A stretch of 34,385 bases of DNA from Pseudomonadota bacterium (GTDB lineage: Bacteria; Pseudomonadota; Alphaproteobacteria; GCA-2731375), in NCBI GenBank assembly GCA_027623205.1, contig JAQBYC010000045.1:1-34385 (forward strand), given 5' to 3'. Positions 33,852 through 34,385 of this stretch are shown piece by piece; positions within the stretch are counted from its first letter, which is position 1; each line of letters opens with the position of its first letter. The notes beneath the pieces were generated by a model, which was not told the origin of the DNA, ran no database searches, and worked only from the letters and a program-made list of their open reading frames with translations. The translations under genes and the position numbers were made by a program.

Positions 33852-33976
33852 GAACTCTGTACTAGCTGCTTTCGCCCTGACTGTCACGGGGCCTGTTGCC
33901 GTTGCTTTGATTGCCGCGCGGCTTGGGGTAAGCTGGACGCCCGCCCCCCGTTGCCGCGCCCCTGAAGGCTGTATTA

Positions 33977-34348
33977 TTGCGGGTTGGCACCACGGACCGC
34001 ATGGCCCTGGCCGATTTCGCCGCCGACCTGGTGGTGGCCGACGTTGGCACCTCGGATCAGGAAACCAGAGCCCTGTTAAAGAGCCTGCGCGATCCTGCCG
34101 CCTCGCCCCGCAAGGGCCTGCCGGTGATTTGTCTGTTATCACTAAGCAGTCCGGCGCAGGTGCATGGCCTGATCAAGCTGGGTGTGGATCACGTCATGAT
34201 CAAGCCGATTTCGGCCAACGCATTGTGCGATCTGGCCCAGCATCTGTGCGACAACCCCATGCCGCAGATCACCGTGCCTGGATATACCGGACCGGACCGC
34301 CGCCGCCTGCCCGACGAATCCTTTACCGGCCCCACCCGCCGCCGTTAG
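33977..34348 (+). CDS. Response-regulator receiver-like protein, N-terminally shortened
   Basis: 123 residues from TTG 33977. The C-terminal two thirds of a CheY-like receiver are clear: DLVVADVG with the phospho-acceptor Asp22, GLPVICLLSL (beta 4), LIKLGVDHVMIKPIS with the conserved Lys76, and the usual Asp-Lys spacing. After it comes a tail with GPDRRR and GPTRRR motifs, typical of a Rhodospirillales receiver family. Missing is the normal N-terminus: the acidic Asp-Asp pair and beta 2/alpha 2, about 30 residues. The frame is closed by TAA at 33929, so no earlier start restores them. It may be a degenerate or truncated regulator, or a frameshifted gene. Confidence 0.65.
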   Translation: MRVGTTDRMALADFAADLVVADVGTSDQETRALLKSLRDPAASPRKGLPVICLLSLSSPAQVHGLIKLGVDHVMIKPISANALCDLAQHLCDNPMPQITVPGYTGPDRRRLPDESFTGPTRRR

Positions 34349-34385
34349 GCCGTTTCGATTTTTATCGAAACGGCCTAACGGCGGC
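34338..34385. repeat. Perfect 22-bp inverted repeat with 4-nt T loop at the window edge; possible terminator
   Basis: Left arm 34338-34359, loop TTTT, right arm 34364-34385, all 22 pairs perfect. The left arm overlaps the last codons and TAG stop of the receiver gene. It reaches the last base of the window, so it may extend further. A hairpin this long directly at a gene end may serve as a terminator, although no T-tract after it can be seen here. Confidence 0.75.

Noticed and set aside
1-34385. tRNA, rRNA, CRISPR arrays or complete insertion sequences
   Set aside because: I looked for cloverleaf ends, regular repeat-spacer arrays and transposase motifs in the gaps and saw none; a computed scan (tRNAscan-SE, ISfinder) was not possible.

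Overview
The window reads as chromosomal DNA of a GC-rich alphaproteobacterium, most likely of the Rhodospirillales type. This rests on the gene order (dnaB-alr-mla; radA-cvpA-purF; rpsF-rpsR-DUF2232-rplI facing fabD-fabG-acpP-fabF-mltG-yicC-gmk; surA-pdxA-rsmA), on the protein sequences, and on the response-regulator tail with GPDRRR-type motifs at the right end. Nearly all recognisable genes are core housekeeping genes. TGA ends many of them, so TGA is a real stop codon in this genome.

Layout, left to right. 1-3587 (minus): lipid A/Kdo export and assembly, msbA-like ABC exporter, DUF374 acyltransferase, waaA (cut by the window edge). 3739-4815 (minus): a ferritin-like diiron protein. 4816-5358: a degenerate stretch. 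5359-6504 (minus): acyl-CoA dehydrogenase. 6505-8688: an accessory patch with a lone Mrr-type restriction endonuclease between two stretches without recognisable genes. 8689-9318 (plus): a FrnE/DsbA-family oxidoreductase whose first active-site cysteine codon is TGA, followed by a good SECIS-like hairpin; this is a probable selenoprotein. 9341-13732 (minus): radA-cvpA-purF-SDR operon. 13864-18165 (minus): dnaB-alr-mlaE-mlaF. 18375-19622 (minus): cyclopropane fatty acid synthase. 19780-22231 (minus): rpsF-rpsR-DUF2232-rplI with a strong terminator. 22547-28993 (plus): fabD, fabG, acpP, fabF, mltG, yicC, gmk and a small conserved gene. 29108-32404 (minus): surA-pdxA-rsmA. 32541-33851 (minus): an MFS transporter. 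33977-34348 (plus): an N-terminally shortened receiver-domain protein, followed by a perfect 22-bp inverted repeat at the window edge.

The most notable observation is the UxxC FrnE-like gene. The family motif runs straight through an in-frame UGA (D-Y-V-UGA-P-W-C-Y-L), and a 7-bp stem with a G-containing 5-nt loop starts 13 nt after it, with the loop 20 nt after the UGA. Conventional gene calling would start the gene at a downstream GTG and lose the redox centre. The second is a family of about 68-bp interspersed palindromic repeats. There are three copies, at 3.7, 13.8 and 29.0 kb, all at gene 3' ends, and one supplies the stop codon of its host gene. No tRNA, rRNA, CRISPR array or complete insertion sequence was recognised.
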